A DNA stretch of 64,000 bases from Pectobacterium parmentieri (GCF_001742145.1 NZ_CP015749.1:1612001-1676000), one strand, 5' to 3'; positions 37,046 through 48,940 are shown, counted from the first letter of the stretch. Notes: generated by a model from the sequence alone, not told the origin. Numbers and translations are program-made.

Positions 37046-38967
37046 TGCTTCTGCTCCTTCGCTTTTTTAGCCTGAGGTTTGCGCCGTTTTGAGGCCCCCG
37101 ACGGCGGCGCAGAAAGCCCTTTGAACGCTCTCACCGCGCCATTTTGTTTCGCTTGCTGAATCAACTCCTGCAAGGAGTTCGTCAACGGTTGCATAAAATC
37201 CTGATAGCGGCATTTCTTCTCGCTAATCTGCGTCAACGTGGCTTCCCAATGTGCAGTCATATCAGGGTGCGCCGCACTGTCAGGCAGTGAGTGAATTAAT
37301 GCTCGCCCTGCTTCACTCGCGTGAATATATCGAGCTTTCTTAAACAGAAATGTCCGCTTAAACAGTAATTCGATAATCCCCGCACGCGTCGCCTCTGTGC
37401 CTAAACCATCGGTCGCCCGCAGGATTTTCTTCAGTTCCTTATCCTGCACAAAGCGCGCGATACCCGTCATCGCCGATAACAACGTCGCATCGGTAAAAGG
37501 CCGCGGCGGTTGAGTTTGACGCTCAACGACCTCGCCACGTTCACACAGCAATTCATCGCCCTTTGCCACCACGGGTAACGGCATACCTTCGTTTTCTGCG
37601 TCCCGCTCTTTGCCACCCAACAAGGTACGCCAACCCGCCTCGGCGAGAAACCGTGCTTTGGCAATAAATTTGCCACCCGCAATATCCAATTCAATGACAC
37701 ATTTGCGAAACACAGCGTCCGGGCAGAACTGCATGATGTACTGCCGCGCGACTAACCCATACACCTTGCGTTCATTCTCCGTCAGCGACGCACTGGCACT
37801 ACGTGCGGTGGGAATAATCGCGTGGTGAGCATCGACCTTACCATCGTCCCAGCAGCGGTTACGCCGATCGACATCCATAACCGGTTGTGGCAACAGGTCG
37901 GGCTGATGCACAGATATTGCATTCAAGACAGCATGACGCCCGGCAAAGTGCTCTTCTGGCAGATAGCGACTGTCAGAACGCGGATAAGTGATCAGCTTAT
38001 GGGTTTCATACAATTTCTGACATACGTCCAGTACCTGCTGCGCGCTCAGTCCAAAACGCTTCGCCGCTTCAATCTGGAGCGTTGAGAGTGAATAAGGCAG
38101 CGGCGCAATTTCTGACTCCCGTTTGTCATTATAGCTGGTGACGAATGCGGGCTGGCCTTCGATACGTTTGACAACATGATCCGCCAAAGATCGATGCAGC
38201 AATCGCCCTTCTTCATCCTGATAAGGCTCGCACGACTCACTGGGTTGCCAGATAGCGACAAAACGCTCATCGGCTGGCGTCACGATATGGGCTTTAACTT
38301 CAAAATAGTCTTTGGAAACGAAGTTTTCTATCTCTTCATCTCGCCGCACCACCAGCCCCAGCACCGGTGTTTGCACGCGGCCAACCGACAATACGCCGTC
38401 ATAACCCGCATTGCGCCCTAATATCGTATAAGCGCGGGTCATATTTATGCCATAGAGCCAATCTGCACGGGAACGCGCTAATGCTGAGACGCACAGGGGG
38501 ATGAACTCTCTGTTCTCACGCAAACGGGAAACGGCACGCTCTACAGCCTGTGGGTTGAGATCGTTGATCAGACAACGACGTACCTGCTGACGCTTCTCTT
38601 CCGACAGAGAAAGATATTCCAGGACTTCATCGACCAACAGTTGTCCTTCACGATCGGGGTCTCCTGCATGAATCACTTCGCTGGCATCATTTAGGAGTTT
38701 TTTTATGGCACTCAACTGTTTGCTGACCGAGGGCCGCGGTTGTAACAGCCATTTTTGGGGAATGATAGGCAAGTCGGCGAGAGACCAACGAGCATAGCGC
38801 GCATCATAAACATCCGGCTGCGCCTGCTCCAGCAGATGCCCTACGCACCACGTCACGACATCATTTTGACCACAGGCAATAAAGCCATCGCCGCGCCGAT
38901 GCGGTTTGGGTAACACGTCTGCAATAGCCCGTGCAAGACTGGGCTTTTCGGCAATAAAAAGTCGCAT
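37042..38967 (-). CDS. topB: DNA topoisomerase III
   Basis: A type IA topoisomerase that decatenates DNA with RecQ-type helicases. The 641-residue protein starts [20 protein letters not shown] (Toprim domain, with [12 protein letters not shown] carrying the metal acids) and has the catalytic tyrosine region [18 protein letters not shown]. The C-terminus is a short basic tail ([16 protein letters not shown]), slightly shorter than E. coli (653). Confidence 0.97.
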   Translation of the reverse strand: MRLFIAEKPSLARAIADVLPKPHRRGDGFIACGQNDVVTWCVGHLLEQAQPDVYDARYARWSLADLPIIPQKWLLQPRPSVSKQLSAIKKLLNDASEVIHAGDPDREGQLLVDEVLEYLSLSEEKRQQVRRCLINDLNPQAVERAVSRLRENREFIPLCVSALARSRADWLYGINMTRAYTILGRNAGYDGVLSVGRVQTPVLGLVVRRDEEIENFVSKDYFEVKAHIVTPADERFVAIWQPSESCEPYQDEEGRLLHRSLADHVVKRIEGQPAFVTSYNDKRESEIAPLPYSLSTLQIEAAKRFGLSAQQVLDVCQKLYETHKLITYPRSDSRYLPEEHFAGRHAVLNAISVHQPDLLPQPVMDVDRRNRCWDDGKVDAHHAIIPTARSASASLTENERKVYGLVARQYIMQFCPDAVFRKCVIELDIAGGKFIAKARFLAEAGWRTLLGGKERDAENEGMPLPVVAKGDELLCERGEVVERQTQPPRPFTDATLLSAMTGIARFVQDKELKKILRATDGLGTEATRAGIIELLFKRTFLFKKARYIHASEAGRALIHSLPDSAAHPDMTAHWEATLTQISEKKCRYQDFMQPLTNSLQELIQQAKQNGAVRAFKGLSAPPSGASKRRKPQAKKAKEQKQ

Positions 38968-39063
38968 TATTCACCATCAAGCAGACTGGGCATTTCCCGC
39001 GTAACTCGCGGGAAAGCACACTGTAAAACGGGTAGGAAATCGATGTTATTCAAGAGATGGCGA

Positions 39064-39615
39064 TCAGAAGTAGTGAACAAACGCGTCAGAATCAAGCGGC
39101 GTAACCGTAGTCGACGCTTTGAGCTGAGGTGTCCCCAGATAAAGGAAGCCTACAATTTCATCCTGTTCGCGACAATGGAATGCTTCACGTACCAGAGCGT
39201 TATGCGTCCACGCACCGCTGCGCCAGATGCCATTAAAGCCCTGTGCCAATGCCGCCATCTGCATCGCCTGAACCGCACAGCCTGCGGAAACAATTTGCTC
39301 CCAAAGTGGCACTTTCGGGTTCTCTTCACAATGTGCAACAACGGTGATAATCAGTGGTGCGCGATAAGGTGCCTGACGTGCTTTATCGATACCGGCCTCA
39401 TCCAGACCTTCTTGCTGAGCTGCACGAGTCAGTACCGTACTAAAACGATCCAACCCGTCATTTTCGATCATAAAAAAGCGCCACGGCTGCATCGCACCAT
39501 GATCCGGCGCACGCATACCTGCGTGGATAATGTTATTCAATGCGTCACCCGTCGGTGCTGGCGCGGTCAGGCGCGAGGCCGAACGACGATTCAATAGCAA
39601 CTCAAGAGCATCCAT
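39064..39615 (-). CDS. ydjA: Putative NAD(P)H nitroreductase YdjA
   Basis: A 183-residue flavin-binding nitroreductase-family protein. The start at 39615 ([16 protein letters not shown]) is preceded by AGGAG at a good distance and gives the same length as E. coli YdjA. Motifs [16 protein letters not shown] and GFLYLGTPQ are typical of this minimal family. Its natural substrate is unknown. It is divergent from sppA; selD, its neighbour in E. coli, is not here. Confidence 0.95.
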   Translation of the reverse strand: MDALELLLNRRSASRLTAPAPTGDALNNIIHAGMRAPDHGAMQPWRFFMIENDGLDRFSTVLTRAAQQEGLDEAGIDKARQAPYRAPLIITVVAHCEENPKVPLWEQIVSAGCAVQAMQMAALAQGFNGIWRSGAWTHNALVREAFHCREQDEIVGFLYLGTPQLKASTTVTPLDSDAFVHYF

Positions 39616-39882
39616 CGCACATCTCCTGTCTGGCAATATAATTTCTGCGTACAACCGATTTCTCTGCAAGAAACGGTTATAGGGCAACGTTGCGCGCCAC
39701 GTTAGCACAAGTAGAAGTTTTGTTACAAGATAGCCCCAACAGGGCGCGCCTCTACCGTGATTTAATGCTGACTTTTTACTGTCCGCTCATTAGGATACTA
39801 TCACTCCTTGTGCTTCACCACTTGCAAGAAGGCGAGTTGAAGGACGTAGGGCACACGCTGTTTACCCGTTCATGGAGATATC

Positions 39883-41733
39883 ATGCGCACATTGTGGCGA
39901 ATTTTTAGCGGATTTTTTAAGTGGACATGGCGTCTACTTAATTTTATCAGAGAATTTATTCTCAATATTTTCCTTATCGCACTGATTTTAGTTGGCGTTG
40001 GGATCTACTCACAGGTAAAAACGACACCGGAAGAGGCCACGAAAGGGGCGTTGCTGGTCGATCTGACGGGCGTGGTGGTTGACCAACCCTCCGTTAATAA
40101 CAAACTGCGTCAATTAGGGCGCGAGTTCTTCGGTGCATCGAATAATCGCCGTCAGGAAAACTCACTGTTTGATATCGTCGACAGCATTCGTCAGGCAAAA
40201 AGTGACGACAACATCACAGGGATCGTGCTGGATCTCAGCGATTTTACCGGTGCCGATCAACCTTCTATGCAGTATATCGGTAAGGCGCTACGCGAGTTTC
40301 GCGATAGCGGCAAACCTATTTATGCCGTCGGTGATAGCTACAATCAGTCTCAGTATTATTTGGCCAGTTTTGCCAATACGGTGTCATTGACGCCACAAGG
40401 CAGTGTGGATCTGCATGGTTTCGCGACCAACAATCTCTACTTCAAATCCATGCTCGACAAGCTGAAAGTGACCACCAATATCTTCCGTGTGGGAACCTAT
40501 AAATCAGCCGTTGAGCCGTATCTGCGTGATGATATGTCCCCTGCGGCGCGCGATGCCGATGGTCGCTGGATTAACGCCCTGTGGCAGCAGTATTTAAATA
40601 CCGTTTCCGCTAACCGTCAGATTACGCCTCAGCAACTGTTCCCAGGCGCAACCAACATTCTGGCGGGTTTGCAGGCCGTTCAGGGCGATACTGCACGCTA
40701 TGCACTGGATAACAAACTGGTTGATGAAGTCGCTTCACGTTCTGTGACTGAGCAATCGTTGGTTAAAGTGTTCGGCTGGAATAACCAGAAGAACCACTTT
40801 AATTTCATCAGTATCTATGACTACGTCGTCAAACCGCCGGTGCAAAATAACAACCAGATCGCGGTTGTCTTTGCCAATGGCGCGATCATTGATGGACCGG
40901 AAACACCGGGGATGGTCGGTGGTGATACCACGGCAGCACAAATTCGTGCCGCACGCCTCGATCCTAAAGTCAAAGCGCTGGTGCTACGCGTCAATAGCCC
41001 CGGTGGGAGCGTCACTGCGTCGGAGCTGATTCGATCAGAATTGATGGCGCTCCGTCTGGCAGGTAAACCGATCGTGGTATCTATGGGCGGAATGGCGGCA
41101 TCCGGCGGTTATTGGATTTCAACACCCGCGAACGCGATCATCTCCAGCGCCAGTACACTGACCGGCTCTATCGGTATTTTTGGCGTGATTACCACGTTCG
41201 AAGATTCTCTGGAAAGCCTTGGCGTCCACACGGACGGCGTTGCCACCTCTCCGCTGGCCGATCTGTCGATCACAAAATCATTGCCGCCTGAGTTCTCACA
41301 GATGATGCAGTTGAGTATCGAACGCGGTTATAAGAATTTCATCGATATCGTGGCGCAGGCACGTAAGAAAACGCCGGAGCAAATCGATCAGATCGCGCAA
41401 GGTCACGTCTGGGTCGGTAGCGATGCAAAAGAGAATGGTCTGGTCGATCAGATCGGCGATTTTGATGATGCCGTGAAGAAGGCCGCTGAGTTGGCTAAAC
41501 TGGGACAATATCAATTGAACTGGTATGCCGAACAACCGAACCTGCTCGACACCATGCTGAATCAGGTGAACGCATCGGTCTACGCCTTGCTGCCTGTTGC
41601 TGTCCAGTCCATGTTGCCAGCACCGGTGGCGCAACTGGCGGAAGCCATGCGTTCTCAGCCGTCCATCATGAATAACCTGAACGATCCGCAGAACCGGTAC
41701 GCATTTTGCCTCACCTGCGGAGAAGTCCGGTAA
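39883..41733 (+). CDS. sppA: Signal peptide peptidase SppA (protease IV)
   Basis: An inner-membrane serine protease that degrades cleaved signal peptides. It has an N-terminal membrane anchor (about residues 22-44) and two tandem SppA domains. The catalytic dyad is split between them: Lys207 in RVGTYKSAVEPY and Ser407 in GGMAASGGYWIS. The length is 616, close to E. coli (618). A terminator follows. Confidence 0.97.
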   Translation: MRTLWRIFSGFFKWTWRLLNFIREFILNIFLIALILVGVGIYSQVKTTPEEATKGALLVDLTGVVVDQPSVNNKLRQLGREFFGASNNRRQENSLFDIVDSIRQAKSDDNITGIVLDLSDFTGADQPSMQYIGKALREFRDSGKPIYAVGDSYNQSQYYLASFANTVSLTPQGSVDLHGFATNNLYFKSMLDKLKVTTNIFRVGTYKSAVEPYLRDDMSPAARDADGRWINALWQQYLNTVSANRQITPQQLFPGATNILAGLQAVQGDTARYALDNKLVDEVASRSVTEQSLVKVFGWNNQKNHFNFISIYDYVVKPPVQNNNQIAVVFANGAIIDGPETPGMVGGDTTAAQIRAARLDPKVKALVLRVNSPGGSVTASELIRSELMALRLAGKPIVVSMGGMAASGGYWISTPANAIISSASTLTGSIGIFGVITTFEDSLESLGVHTDGVATSPLADLSITKSLPPEFSQMMQLSIERGYKNFIDIVAQARKKTPEQIDQIAQGHVWVGSDAKENGLVDQIGDFDDAVKKAAELAKLGQYQLNWYAEQPNLLDTMLNQVNASVYALLPVAVQSMLPAPVAQLAEAMRSQPSIMNNLNDPQNRYAFCLTCGEVR

Positions 41734-41747
41734 GGTTTACCATTACT

Positions 41748-41793
41748 AGCCCGGTAATAGTCATTACTTATGGTGATATTACCGGGCTCCTTT
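41748..41793 (+). terminator. sppA terminator
   Basis: AGCCCGGTAATA pairs with its exact complement (41777-41788) over a 17-base loop and is followed by CCTTTTCCC. It lies 14 bases after the sppA stop. Confidence 0.7.
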
Positions 41794-41832
41794 TCCCTTT
41801 ATACTCTTGTTTTGATCCTGACTCACACCACC

Positions 41833-42852
41833 ATGCGAAAGAAATCCATTTATGTCGCTTATACGGGCGGCACCATCGGCATGCAGCGTTCCGCCAATGG
41901 CTATGTCCCAGTATCGGGTCATTTACAGCAGCAACTGGCAAACATGCCTGAATTCCACCGCGAAGAAATGCCGTCGTTTACGATTCATGAATATGACCCG
42001 CTGATCGATTCGTCTGACATGACACCAGCGGACTGGCAATCCATCGCGGACGATATTCAAGCCCACTACGATGATTACGACGGTTTTGTGATTCTGCATG
42101 GTACAGACACCATGGCGTTCACCGCTTCTGCGCTCTCGTTTATGCTGGAAAATCTGGCTAAGCCGGTTATTGTGACAGGGTCACAAATACCGCTCGCGGA
42201 ATTGCGCTCGGACGGCCAGACAAACCTATTGAACGCGCTATACGTGGCAGCTAACCATCCGATTAATGAAGTCGCCCTTTTCTTCAATAACAAACTATTG
42301 CGCGGCAATCGCACCACCAAAGCCCATGCCGACGGTTTTGATGCTTTTGCTTCCCCCAACTATCCACCACTGCTGGAAGCCGGTATCCATATTCGTCGGC
42401 TGGCTCCCACCGTGGAATGTAGAGACTGCCCACCGCTGAAAGTGCATCACATCACACCGCAACCTATCGGGGTGATTACGATTTATCCCGGTATTTCTGC
42501 CGATGTCATCAGTAATTTCCTTCGTCAGCCGGTGAAAGCACTAATCTTACGCTCCTACGGCGTCGGCAACGCACCGCAAAGCCCTGGGCTGCTGCGCGAA
42601 TTACGTGAAGCTTCAGCGCGCGGCATTGTGGTCGTTAACCTGACTCAGTGTATTTCCGGACGTGTAAATATGGGCGGCTATGCAACAGGCAACGCGCTGG
42701 CGCATGCGGGAGTTATTAGTGGTTTTGACATGACCGTTGAAGCCGCATTGACCAAACTGCATTACTTACTGAGCCAGCAAGATTTAAGCGCCGATGACAT
42801 TCGCCGTTTAATGCAGCAAAACCTGCATGGAGAATTGAGCGATAAAGATTAA
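41833..42852 (+). CDS. ansA: L-asparaginase I (cytoplasmic)
   Basis: Hydrolyses asparagine to aspartate and ammonia in the cytoplasm. The start at 41833 (MRKKSIYVAYTGGTIGM) gives 339 residues, like E. coli AnsA; the longer in-frame start at 41770 overlaps the terminator. The catalytic threonines sit in YTGGTIG and HGTDTM, with the Lys and Asp of the second triad nearby. It is followed by pncA after 18 bases. Confidence 0.96.
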   Translation: MRKKSIYVAYTGGTIGMQRSANGYVPVSGHLQQQLANMPEFHREEMPSFTIHEYDPLIDSSDMTPADWQSIADDIQAHYDDYDGFVILHGTDTMAFTASALSFMLENLAKPVIVTGSQIPLAELRSDGQTNLLNALYVAANHPINEVALFFNNKLLRGNRTTKAHADGFDAFASPNYPPLLEAGIHIRRLAPTVECRDCPPLKVHHITPQPIGVITIYPGISADVISNFLRQPVKALILRSYGVGNAPQSPGLLRELREASARGIVVVNLTQCISGRVNMGGYATGNALAHAGVISGFDMTVEAALTKLHYLLSQQDLSADDIRRLMQQNLHGELSDKD

Positions 42853-42870
42853 GCAATCACGGAGTTAATA

Positions 42871-43518
42871 ATGAAAAAAGCATTGCTATTAGTTGATTTA
42901 CAAAATGATTTCTTCCCCGGCGGTGCGCTGACGGTTAACGAAAGTGATCAGGTCCTCGAGGTTGCCAATCGCGCCATTGAGGCCTGTGTAGCCGCAGGGA
43001 TTACAGTGATTGCCAGCCAGGATTGGCACCCCGCTAACCACGGCTGCTTTGCGGTGAGTGAACAGGCTGTGGTAGGTGAAATCGGTGAGTTAAACGGATG
43101 GCCGCAAATCTGGTGGCCCGTCCACTGTGTGCAGAAGACAACGGGTGCCGATTTTCATCCAGCGCTTCAACTATCAGGCATTCAATGGATAGTACAAAAA
43201 GGTACGCAGCCTGACATAGATAGCTACAGCACTTTTTTCGATAACGGTCATCGCGTTAAAACTGAACTGGATGATTGGCTACGCGCTCACCACATTACTC
43301 ATTTAACCATTCTGGGGCTGGCGACCGACTATTGCGTCAAGTTTAGCGTATGGGATGCTATCGCCTTGGGTTATCACACCGAGGTATTGGTGGATGGCTG
43401 TCGTGGTGTCAATCTTTCGCCCGACGACAGCGCATTGGCATTACAGGAAATGGTACAGCGTGGGGCAAGACTTATCGACATGACACAGTTCCTTGCGGAA
43501 CTATCCTCCCATCACTAA
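42871..43518 (+). CDS. pncA: Nicotinamidase PncA
   Basis: Converts nicotinamide to nicotinate for NAD salvage. The isochorismatase-fold protein has Asp9 (LLVDLQNDFF), metal ligands in SQDWHPANHG and nucleophile Cys155 in GLATDYCVKFS. It is 215 residues long. The ATG follows CGGAG 8 bases upstream, and it is probably co-transcribed with ansA. Confidence 0.96.
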   Translation: MKKALLLVDLQNDFFPGGALTVNESDQVLEVANRAIEACVAAGITVIASQDWHPANHGCFAVSEQAVVGEIGELNGWPQIWWPVHCVQKTTGADFHPALQLSGIQWIVQKGTQPDIDSYSTFFDNGHRVKTELDDWLRAHHITHLTILGLATDYCVKFSVWDAIALGYHTEVLVDGCRGVNLSPDDSALALQEMVQRGARLIDMTQFLAELSSHH

Positions 43519-43532
43519 AGCCACCAGCAACT

Positions 43533-43557
43533 AGCGGTAGCCTCTGAGACTACCGCT
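43533..43557. terminator. Hairpin between pncA and yeaC
   Basis: AGCGGTAG and its complement flank a 9-base loop in the 44-base convergent gap. It lacks a T-run but is the only structure there. Confidence 0.5.
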
Positions 43558-43562
43558 GACAC

Positions 43563-43841
43563 TTACACCTCAGGCTTCAGCGTAACGATAGCGTCGGCAC
43601 TGGTAAACTGCCGCTTCAGTTCTTGCTTGCTCTTCATCACTATTTCGCCATTAGTGCCAATTGTCATGTGCTCAGCCTGTTCGTTATGGCGGGCCTGCCA
43701 CATCATCACCATTTGCAGGCAGTTTTCTTTCTGTTCAGCCGTCAACGCGACACCATCTGGCCATTTGCCCAGTTCTACCGCTGTAACTAACCGTTGGTAA
43801 ATTTCTGGCGTCATGGCGTCGATCAGATCATTGAGTTCCAT
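43563..43841 (-). CDS. yeaC: YeaC family (DUF1315) protein
   Basis: A 92-residue cytoplasmic protein of unknown function. It is close to E. coli YeaC (LIDAMTPEIYQRLVTAVELGKWPDGVALT and MVMMWQARHN). The gene order yeaC-msrB-gapA is conserved. Confidence 0.93.
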   Translation of the reverse strand: MELNDLIDAMTPEIYQRLVTAVELGKWPDGVALTAEQKENCLQMVMMWQARHNEQAEHMTIGTNGEIVMKSKQELKRQFTSADAIVTLKPEV

Positions 43842-43973
43842 ATCCGGTTTCTGCTCCGAGGAAGGTCAGATTTATTATTGCTGAATGCCTGTTATTGGCA
43901 GAGCCCACAACGGCTGAATCGTTTAAAGCTATTGTAATCTCTGGCTGCCACTACCATAGCGGTGGTAAACAGA

Positions 43974-44393
43974 CTACCCGTCAACGCGTTCGCCATCAAC
44001 GTCGTCGATAAAGCTCAGCGAAGCAGAATTCACGCAATAGCGCTCTCCCGTGGTTTTCGGGCCATCGGGGAAAACATGTCCCAGGTGCGCATCGCACTGC
44101 CCACAGCGGATCTCAATACGGCGCATGTTGTGTGAGTCATCTTCCAGATAGCGAATCGCTTCTGAGGACACCGGCTGATCGAAACTCGGCCAGCCACAGC
44201 CGGAATCATATTTACTGTCAGAATAAAACAGCGGAGCCTGACAGCACAGGCAGTGATAGGCGCCCGTGCGCTTGTTATGCAGCAATTTACCTGAAAACGC
44301 AGGCTCAGTACCGCGTTGCTGAGTGACATAGCGTTGCAGCTCTGTCAGTTCAGTATTATCGGACGAAGTAGGCGAAGCAGAGTCGTTAGTCAT
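43974..44393 (-). CDS. msrB: Peptide methionine-R-sulfoxide reductase MsrB
   Basis: Reduces the R form of methionine sulfoxide in oxidised proteins. Two CxxC zinc pairs (CLCC at residues 48-51, and CGQC) and the catalytic cysteine in RYCVNS are present. The length is 139 residues. It is divergent from gapA. Confidence 0.97.
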   Translation of the reverse strand: MTNDSASPTSSDNTELTELQRYVTQQRGTEPAFSGKLLHNKRTGAYHCLCCQAPLFYSDSKYDSGCGWPSFDQPVSSEAIRYLEDDSHNMRRIEIRCGQCDAHLGHVFPDGPKTTGERYCVNSASLSFIDDVDGERVDG

Positions 44394-45731
<1,338 letters not shown>

Positions 45732-45751
45732 GCGTCAGCGATGATTCTGTG

Positions 45752-45783
45752 AAAAAAGGGCGACGTGATGTCGCCCTTTTTTA
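45752..45783 (+). terminator. gapA terminator
   Basis: AAAGGGCGAC and its complement form a stem with A's before and TTTTTT after, 20 bases beyond the gapA stop. Confidence 0.93.
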
Positions 45784-45837
45784 TTGTTTATTGCAGATTT
45801 CTTTTACAACGAAAAACAATCAAAAAAAGGTTCTATC

Positions 45838-46707
45838 ATGCATAACACAATTTTCTCACTCCCCGTCACGAAGCAAATTAGCACCACCCTCAGCGAGCGT
45901 CAGTTGGACCAATTACCCGTCATCGTCGTCGAACATCCTGAAGTTCGTGCCGCTATCGCATTACAAGGCGCACACCTGCTCAGTTGGCAGCCGACGAATG
46001 AAGAACCCGTACTTTGGCTGAGCGACAATACGCCTTTTACTCAGCACGTTGCCATTCGCGGTGGCGTCCCGATCTGTTTCCCTTGGTTTGGCCCTTTCGC
46101 CGAGCCTAACCACGGTTTTGCTCGTCTGCTGCCGTGGGAATTTACCGCCCACAGCGAAGATGAGCACGGTGTGCAACTCACGTTCACGCTGCGCGATAAT
46201 GAGGAAACACGTAAGAGCTGGCCACATGAATTCACGCTCATCGCTCGCTTCAAGCTGGGTAAAGAGTGCGGTATTGAGCTGGAAGCACACGGTGATTACA
46301 GCATTACCAGCGCGCTGCACACCTACTTCCAGATCGGCGACATCAGCGACATTCGTATTGCTGGCCTGGGTGAGTCATTCATTGATAAAGTGGATCAAGG
46401 CAAGCTGGCGACGCAGCAAGGCGACCTGGTCTTTACCGGCCGTGCAGATCGTATCTATACCCAACCGCAGAACACCAGCGTGGTACATGATGCGGTACTG
46501 AAACGCACCATCGAAGTGCACCATTCGCACCATAGCGATGTGGTGTCATGGAACCCCGGCGCAGAACTTTCTCGGACGATTAGCGATATGCCGGATGAGG
46601 GATATAAAACGTTCGTGTGCGTGGAAACCGCGCGAATTAACCAACCTTTTGTCGCGTCAGCCAACGCTCCGGCTCGTCTGGCGACGGTTATCCGCATCAA
46701 GAAATAA
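45838..46707 (+). CDS. yeaD: D-hexose-6-phosphate mutarotase YeaD
   Basis: An aldose-1-epimerase-like protein that interconverts anomers of hexose 6-phosphates. The start at 45838 (MHNTIFSLPVTKQIS) follows AAAGG; the earlier in-frame ATG at 45784 lies in the terminator tail. Conserved segments are IRGGVPICFPWFGP, HGFARLLPWEF and the catalytic Glu near VCVETARIN. The length is 289 residues. Order gapA-yeaD is conserved. Confidence 0.95.
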   Translation: MHNTIFSLPVTKQISTTLSERQLDQLPVIVVEHPEVRAAIALQGAHLLSWQPTNEEPVLWLSDNTPFTQHVAIRGGVPICFPWFGPFAEPNHGFARLLPWEFTAHSEDEHGVQLTFTLRDNEETRKSWPHEFTLIARFKLGKECGIELEAHGDYSITSALHTYFQIGDISDIRIAGLGESFIDKVDQGKLATQQGDLVFTGRADRIYTQPQNTSVVHDAVLKRTIEVHHSHHSDVVSWNPGAELSRTISDMPDEGYKTFVCVETARINQPFVASANAPARLATVIRIKK

Positions 46708-46767
46708 CCCCCGTTGTACCGTGTATGGCGACGCTGTTCGCCATACACTTTCTTCTAAATCCTTCCG

Positions 46768-47619
46768 TCACACCACATCCAGATGCTGTTTGCGCGTTGG
46801 GGCAGGAAAAGCCTGATCTAACTGCGCGATATTCTCCACAGACAACAACACGTCCAGCGCTTTGGCATTTTCCTGAACATGCTTGATAGCACTTGCTTTC
46901 GGAATCGCGATCACACCTGGCTGACGAATGGTCCATGCCAATAAAAGCTGTGCTGGCGTGATGCTATGTTCGCGCGCAATACGGTTCACCACCGGGTGAG
47001 AAAATAACCCATCGCGCAAGCGCCCAGCTTGTGCCAGCGGACAATACGCCATCACGGGAAGTTGCTGTTGCTGACACCATGGCAACAAATCAAACTCAAT
47101 ACCGCGTGATGCCACATGGTAAAGCACCTGATTAGTCATGCAGTGCTGCCCGCCATCTAGCGACCACAACTCCCGCATATCCTCAAGGTCAAGATTGGAT
47201 ACGCCCCACTGCCCGATTTTTCCTGCCTGCTGCAACCGTTCCATCGCCGCAATCGTATCAACTAACGGGATGCCACCGCGCCAATGCAGCAGATACAAAT
47301 CAATACGCTCCGTTTGCAGTCGCTTCAGGCTGCGTTCACACGCCTGTATCGCTTTTTCGCCTCCCGCATTGTGCGGGTAGACTTTCGATACCAGATAAAC
47401 GCTATCGCGACGGCCACGTATCGCCTCCCCGACGACATCTTCCGCCCTACCTTCTGCGTACATTTCAGCCGTATCAATCAACGTTAATCCAAGATCGATG
47501 CCCGATTGCAGTGCGGTAACTTCCTGCGCTTTCATTCGGGCATCTTCGCCCATGTACCACGTTCCCTGACCGATTGCCGGTACGCGGGTATCATCTGGAA
47601 AACGAATCGCTTTTGTCAT
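46768..47619 (-). CDS. yeaE: Aldo/keto reductase YeaE
   Basis: A 283-residue NADPH-dependent aldo-keto reductase; E. coli YeaE reduces methylglyoxal. The start at 47619 (MTKAIRFPDDTRVPAIGQGTW) follows GGGAGGG. The catalytic tetrad Asp (LIDTAEMYA), Tyr, Lys (LVSKVYP) and His (YLLHWRG) is complete. A 22-base perfect palindrome lies 60 bases upstream. Confidence 0.95.
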   Translation of the reverse strand: MTKAIRFPDDTRVPAIGQGTWYMGEDARMKAQEVTALQSGIDLGLTLIDTAEMYAEGRAEDVVGEAIRGRRDSVYLVSKVYPHNAGGEKAIQACERSLKRLQTERIDLYLLHWRGGIPLVDTIAAMERLQQAGKIGQWGVSNLDLEDMRELWSLDGGQHCMTNQVLYHVASRGIEFDLLPWCQQQQLPVMAYCPLAQAGRLRDGLFSHPVVNRIAREHSITPAQLLLAWTIRQPGVIAIPKASAIKHVQENAKALDVLLSVENIAQLDQAFPAPTRKQHLDVV

Positions 47620-47678
47620 GCATCCCTCCCTTGGTTGACGCCAACGTAACATGGCATTCGGTGCACTATAAATGTGCA

Positions 47679-47700
47679 AATGGGGTGATATCACCCCATT
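47679..47700. repeat. 22-base perfect palindrome between mipA and yeaE
   Basis: The 22-base sequence centred on GATATC is its own exact reverse complement, with CCCC/GGGG arms. It sits between the mipA stop and the yeaE start, both minus strand. It could be an operator for yeaE or a terminator for mipA lacking a clean T-run. Confidence 0.6.
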
Positions 47701-47735
47701 ATTGTACGGCAGTTGCACCATGCTAACGAAAAGCA

Positions 47736-48485
47736 TCAGAAACGATAGCTAACGCCTGCGCTCATTAAGATGCTGTGGTTACTATCGACGATAGGGCTGT
47801 CTTTCATTTCTTCAGACAAGCGCGTGTAACGACCAACCGCCCAAGCGCTCCAGCTTTGGTTAATCTGATAACCTGCGCTCAGCTCAAGATACGGAGCCCA
47901 GCCATTACTCGGGCTGTACTGGTTAAAGCCTGAACGCGAAGATTCTTGCGCACTCACGCCGTAATAATACTGGTTCATATTTTCACTAAACCAGGTCGCA
48001 CCGATACCGGGAGTGATGCTCAGGTCGCCCATAGAGAACCGATAAAGATAGGCGGTATCCCACGCGAAGCCGTTGCTGTAACCCAGCGTATCGCCTGCCA
48101 GTACGGTACGAATCTCACCCCAATCGGCGGTATGACGGTAAGCTGCGCCGGCCATCAACGTACCGCGGCGTTTGTCCAACTGCTTCATACGTTGATCGTC
48201 ACTATCTCCCGGTTTAAAGCCTAAAGGAAGGTAATAGGCCGTTAAAGAGAAACGATTTACGCCGTCATTCCACAGGTAATATCCACCACCCAGTCCGCGG
48301 AAATAAAAACTTTCACTTTCATAATTCAGTACAGGAAGTGGATAAACGTCATTATCAACACCACGGTACACGGACGTTGAACCCACAGCGCCAAGGCCCA
48401 GAGAGACATCTGCGGCGTAGGCTGAAGGCAGGACCACAGCACCAGAAATCAGCGCGGCCAGCATACATAGTTGAGGTTTTTTCAC
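47736..48485 (-). CDS. mipA: MltA-interacting outer-membrane protein MipA
   Basis: A 249-residue outer-membrane protein, with a signal peptide ending AYA and a beta-barrel mature part ending MSAGVSYRF. MipA/OmpV proteins scaffold murein-synthesising complexes (MltA with PBP1B in E. coli). It lies 116 bases upstream of yeaE, as in E. coli. Confidence 0.95.
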   Translation of the reverse strand: MKKPQLCMLAALISGAVVLPSAYAADVSLGLGAVGSTSVYRGVDNDVYPLPVLNYESESFYFRGLGGGYYLWNDGVNRFSLTAYYLPLGFKPGDSDDQRMKQLDKRRGTLMAGAAYRHTADWGEIRTVLAGDTLGYSNGFAWDTAYLYRFSMGDLSITPGIGATWFSENMNQYYYGVSAQESSRSGFNQYSPSNGWAPYLELSAGYQINQSWSAWAVGRYTRLSEEMKDSPIVDSNHSILMSAGVSYRF

Positions 48486-48940
48486 AGTTTTCTATTTCCT
48501 ATTACAGATAAATATCATGGAACATGATAGGCCAATTACACACGTTCGCGTTCAGGTTATATAAAAATAACATTAACGAATAACCTATATATTCGATAGG
48601 TTTTACGTGCGCTAACGTCGGTAATAGGCAGTGTTCTTAAGGCTGAGAGCCTATTAACGACAATGTTACACGGATTTTCCTGAAAGTGAGTCCTTGAAAT
48701 ATCTTAAAAATACGCCAGTGGACTAGAGGAAATTTTACGGATGCAAACTACGCTTTAATACAGAAGGTGACGTCTTCCTGACCAGCAGGTATGAATAAAA
48801 TTACGACGCCCTGACGCGACAAGTTGGCATAAGGGTTGCTGGACTCAAAAGACTTCTTCTTTCGGAGGGCAATACATTAATAGGCATATATTCCACACGC
48901 TCTCTTAATCTGTGCTAATCGACGAAGGACGGGCATCGCT
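48486..48940. other. Divergent mipA / prkA intergenic region
   Basis: 455 bases without coding sequence. It holds a sigma-54 promoter at 48824-48840 and an inverted repeat (AACCTAT at 48582-48588 with ATAGGTT at 48596-48602) nearer mipA. I found no clear NtrC enhancer site. Confidence 0.5.
48824..48840 (+). promoter_or_regulatory. Sigma-54 promoter of prkA-yeaH
   Basis: TTGGCAT-AAGGG-TTGCT has the exact GG-N10-GC spacing of -24/-12 promoters and nearly the full consensus. It lies 101 bp before the prkA start. The E. coli yeaGH operon is known to use sigma-54 with NtrC. Confidence 0.8.
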
